DNA of 6,504 bases from Planctomycetota bacterium (GTDB taxonomy: Bacteria; Planctomycetota; Brocadiia; JAJRTI01), in NCBI GenBank assembly GCA_024278415.1, contig JAJRTI010000882.1, forward strand, positions 1 to 6,504, given 5' to 3'. Position 1 is the stretch's first letter. Each line of letters begins with the position of its first letter. Shown piece after piece: positions 6,447 to 6,504 of the stretch. Made by a program: the position numbers and the translations under genes. The notes under the pieces were generated by a model, which was not told where the DNA came from, searched no databases, and was given only the letters and a program-made list of their open reading frames with translations.

Positions 6447-6465
6447 GGAAGCCCAACGGGCTTCC
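6447..6465. repeat. Perfect 8-bp hairpin upstream of hisS
   Basis: GGAAGCCC and GGGCTTCC form an 8-bp stem with an AAC loop. It lies more than 75 bp upstream of the putative hisS promoter. It may be the end of a gene beyond the window or an intergenic repeat; it is followed by AAACCAGCCCAGGGTT and another hairpin. No U-tract is seen. Confidence 0.5.
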
Positions 6466-6478
6466 GTAAACCAGCCCA

Positions 6479-6504
6479 GGGTTCGCGAGCGAAGCTCGCA
6501 ACCC
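6479..6504. repeat. Imperfect 11-bp hairpin at the right edge
   Basis: GGGTT pairs with AACCC and GCGAGC with GCTCGC around a GAA loop, with one bulged C (6484). It reaches the last base of the window, so it may be longer. With the neighbouring hairpin it resembles multicopy intergenic elements of GC-rich bacteria; I recall similar CCCAGGGTTCGC elements in planctomycete genomes, which I could not verify. Confidence 0.5.

Overview
The window is GC-rich bacterial DNA with every credible gene on the minus strand, so transcription runs right to left. The intergenic hairpin clusters at both ends, the terminator-like hairpin without a U-tract, the lack of a clear Shine-Dalgarno site before hisS and the type of HisRS would fit a planctomycete or a similar environmental lineage. 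That placement is a weak inference; no marker here fixes the phylum.

Right part (about 4976-6504): an edge region with two hairpins (6447-6465 and 6479-6504), a possible extended -10 promoter (6363-6371), then a complete histidyl-tRNA synthetase gene, hisS (start best placed at 6336). A perfect 10-bp hairpin starts at the base after its stop codon.

Middle part (1804-4860): one long reading frame for a large type III-like restriction endonuclease/helicase, about 1018 codons. It carries DEAD/DEAH-type ATPase motifs, helicase motifs V and VI, and a C-terminal PD-(D/E)xK nuclease motif. A single in-frame TAA at 3115-3117 splits it, between the Walker/DEGH/SAT motifs and the motif V/VI lobe. The frame is open and conserved-looking on both sides. 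This looks like a recent point nonsense mutation (or a sequencing error), not general decay.

Left part (344-1798): five bases after the endonuclease stop begins a gene for a DUF4062 + GHKL-type ATP-binding + winged-helix protein. It is almost certainly co-transcribed with the endonuclease and probably translationally coupled to it. Together they look like a defence cassette next to a housekeeping gene. No DNA methyltransferase gene, the expected partner of a type III-like nuclease, is present in the window.

Far left (1-343): no convincing gene. It holds a 50-bp direct repeat with internal hairpins and, just after the DUF4062 gene stop, two related 27-bp units that read as a DIYxTYxT peptide repeat in the same frame as the gene.
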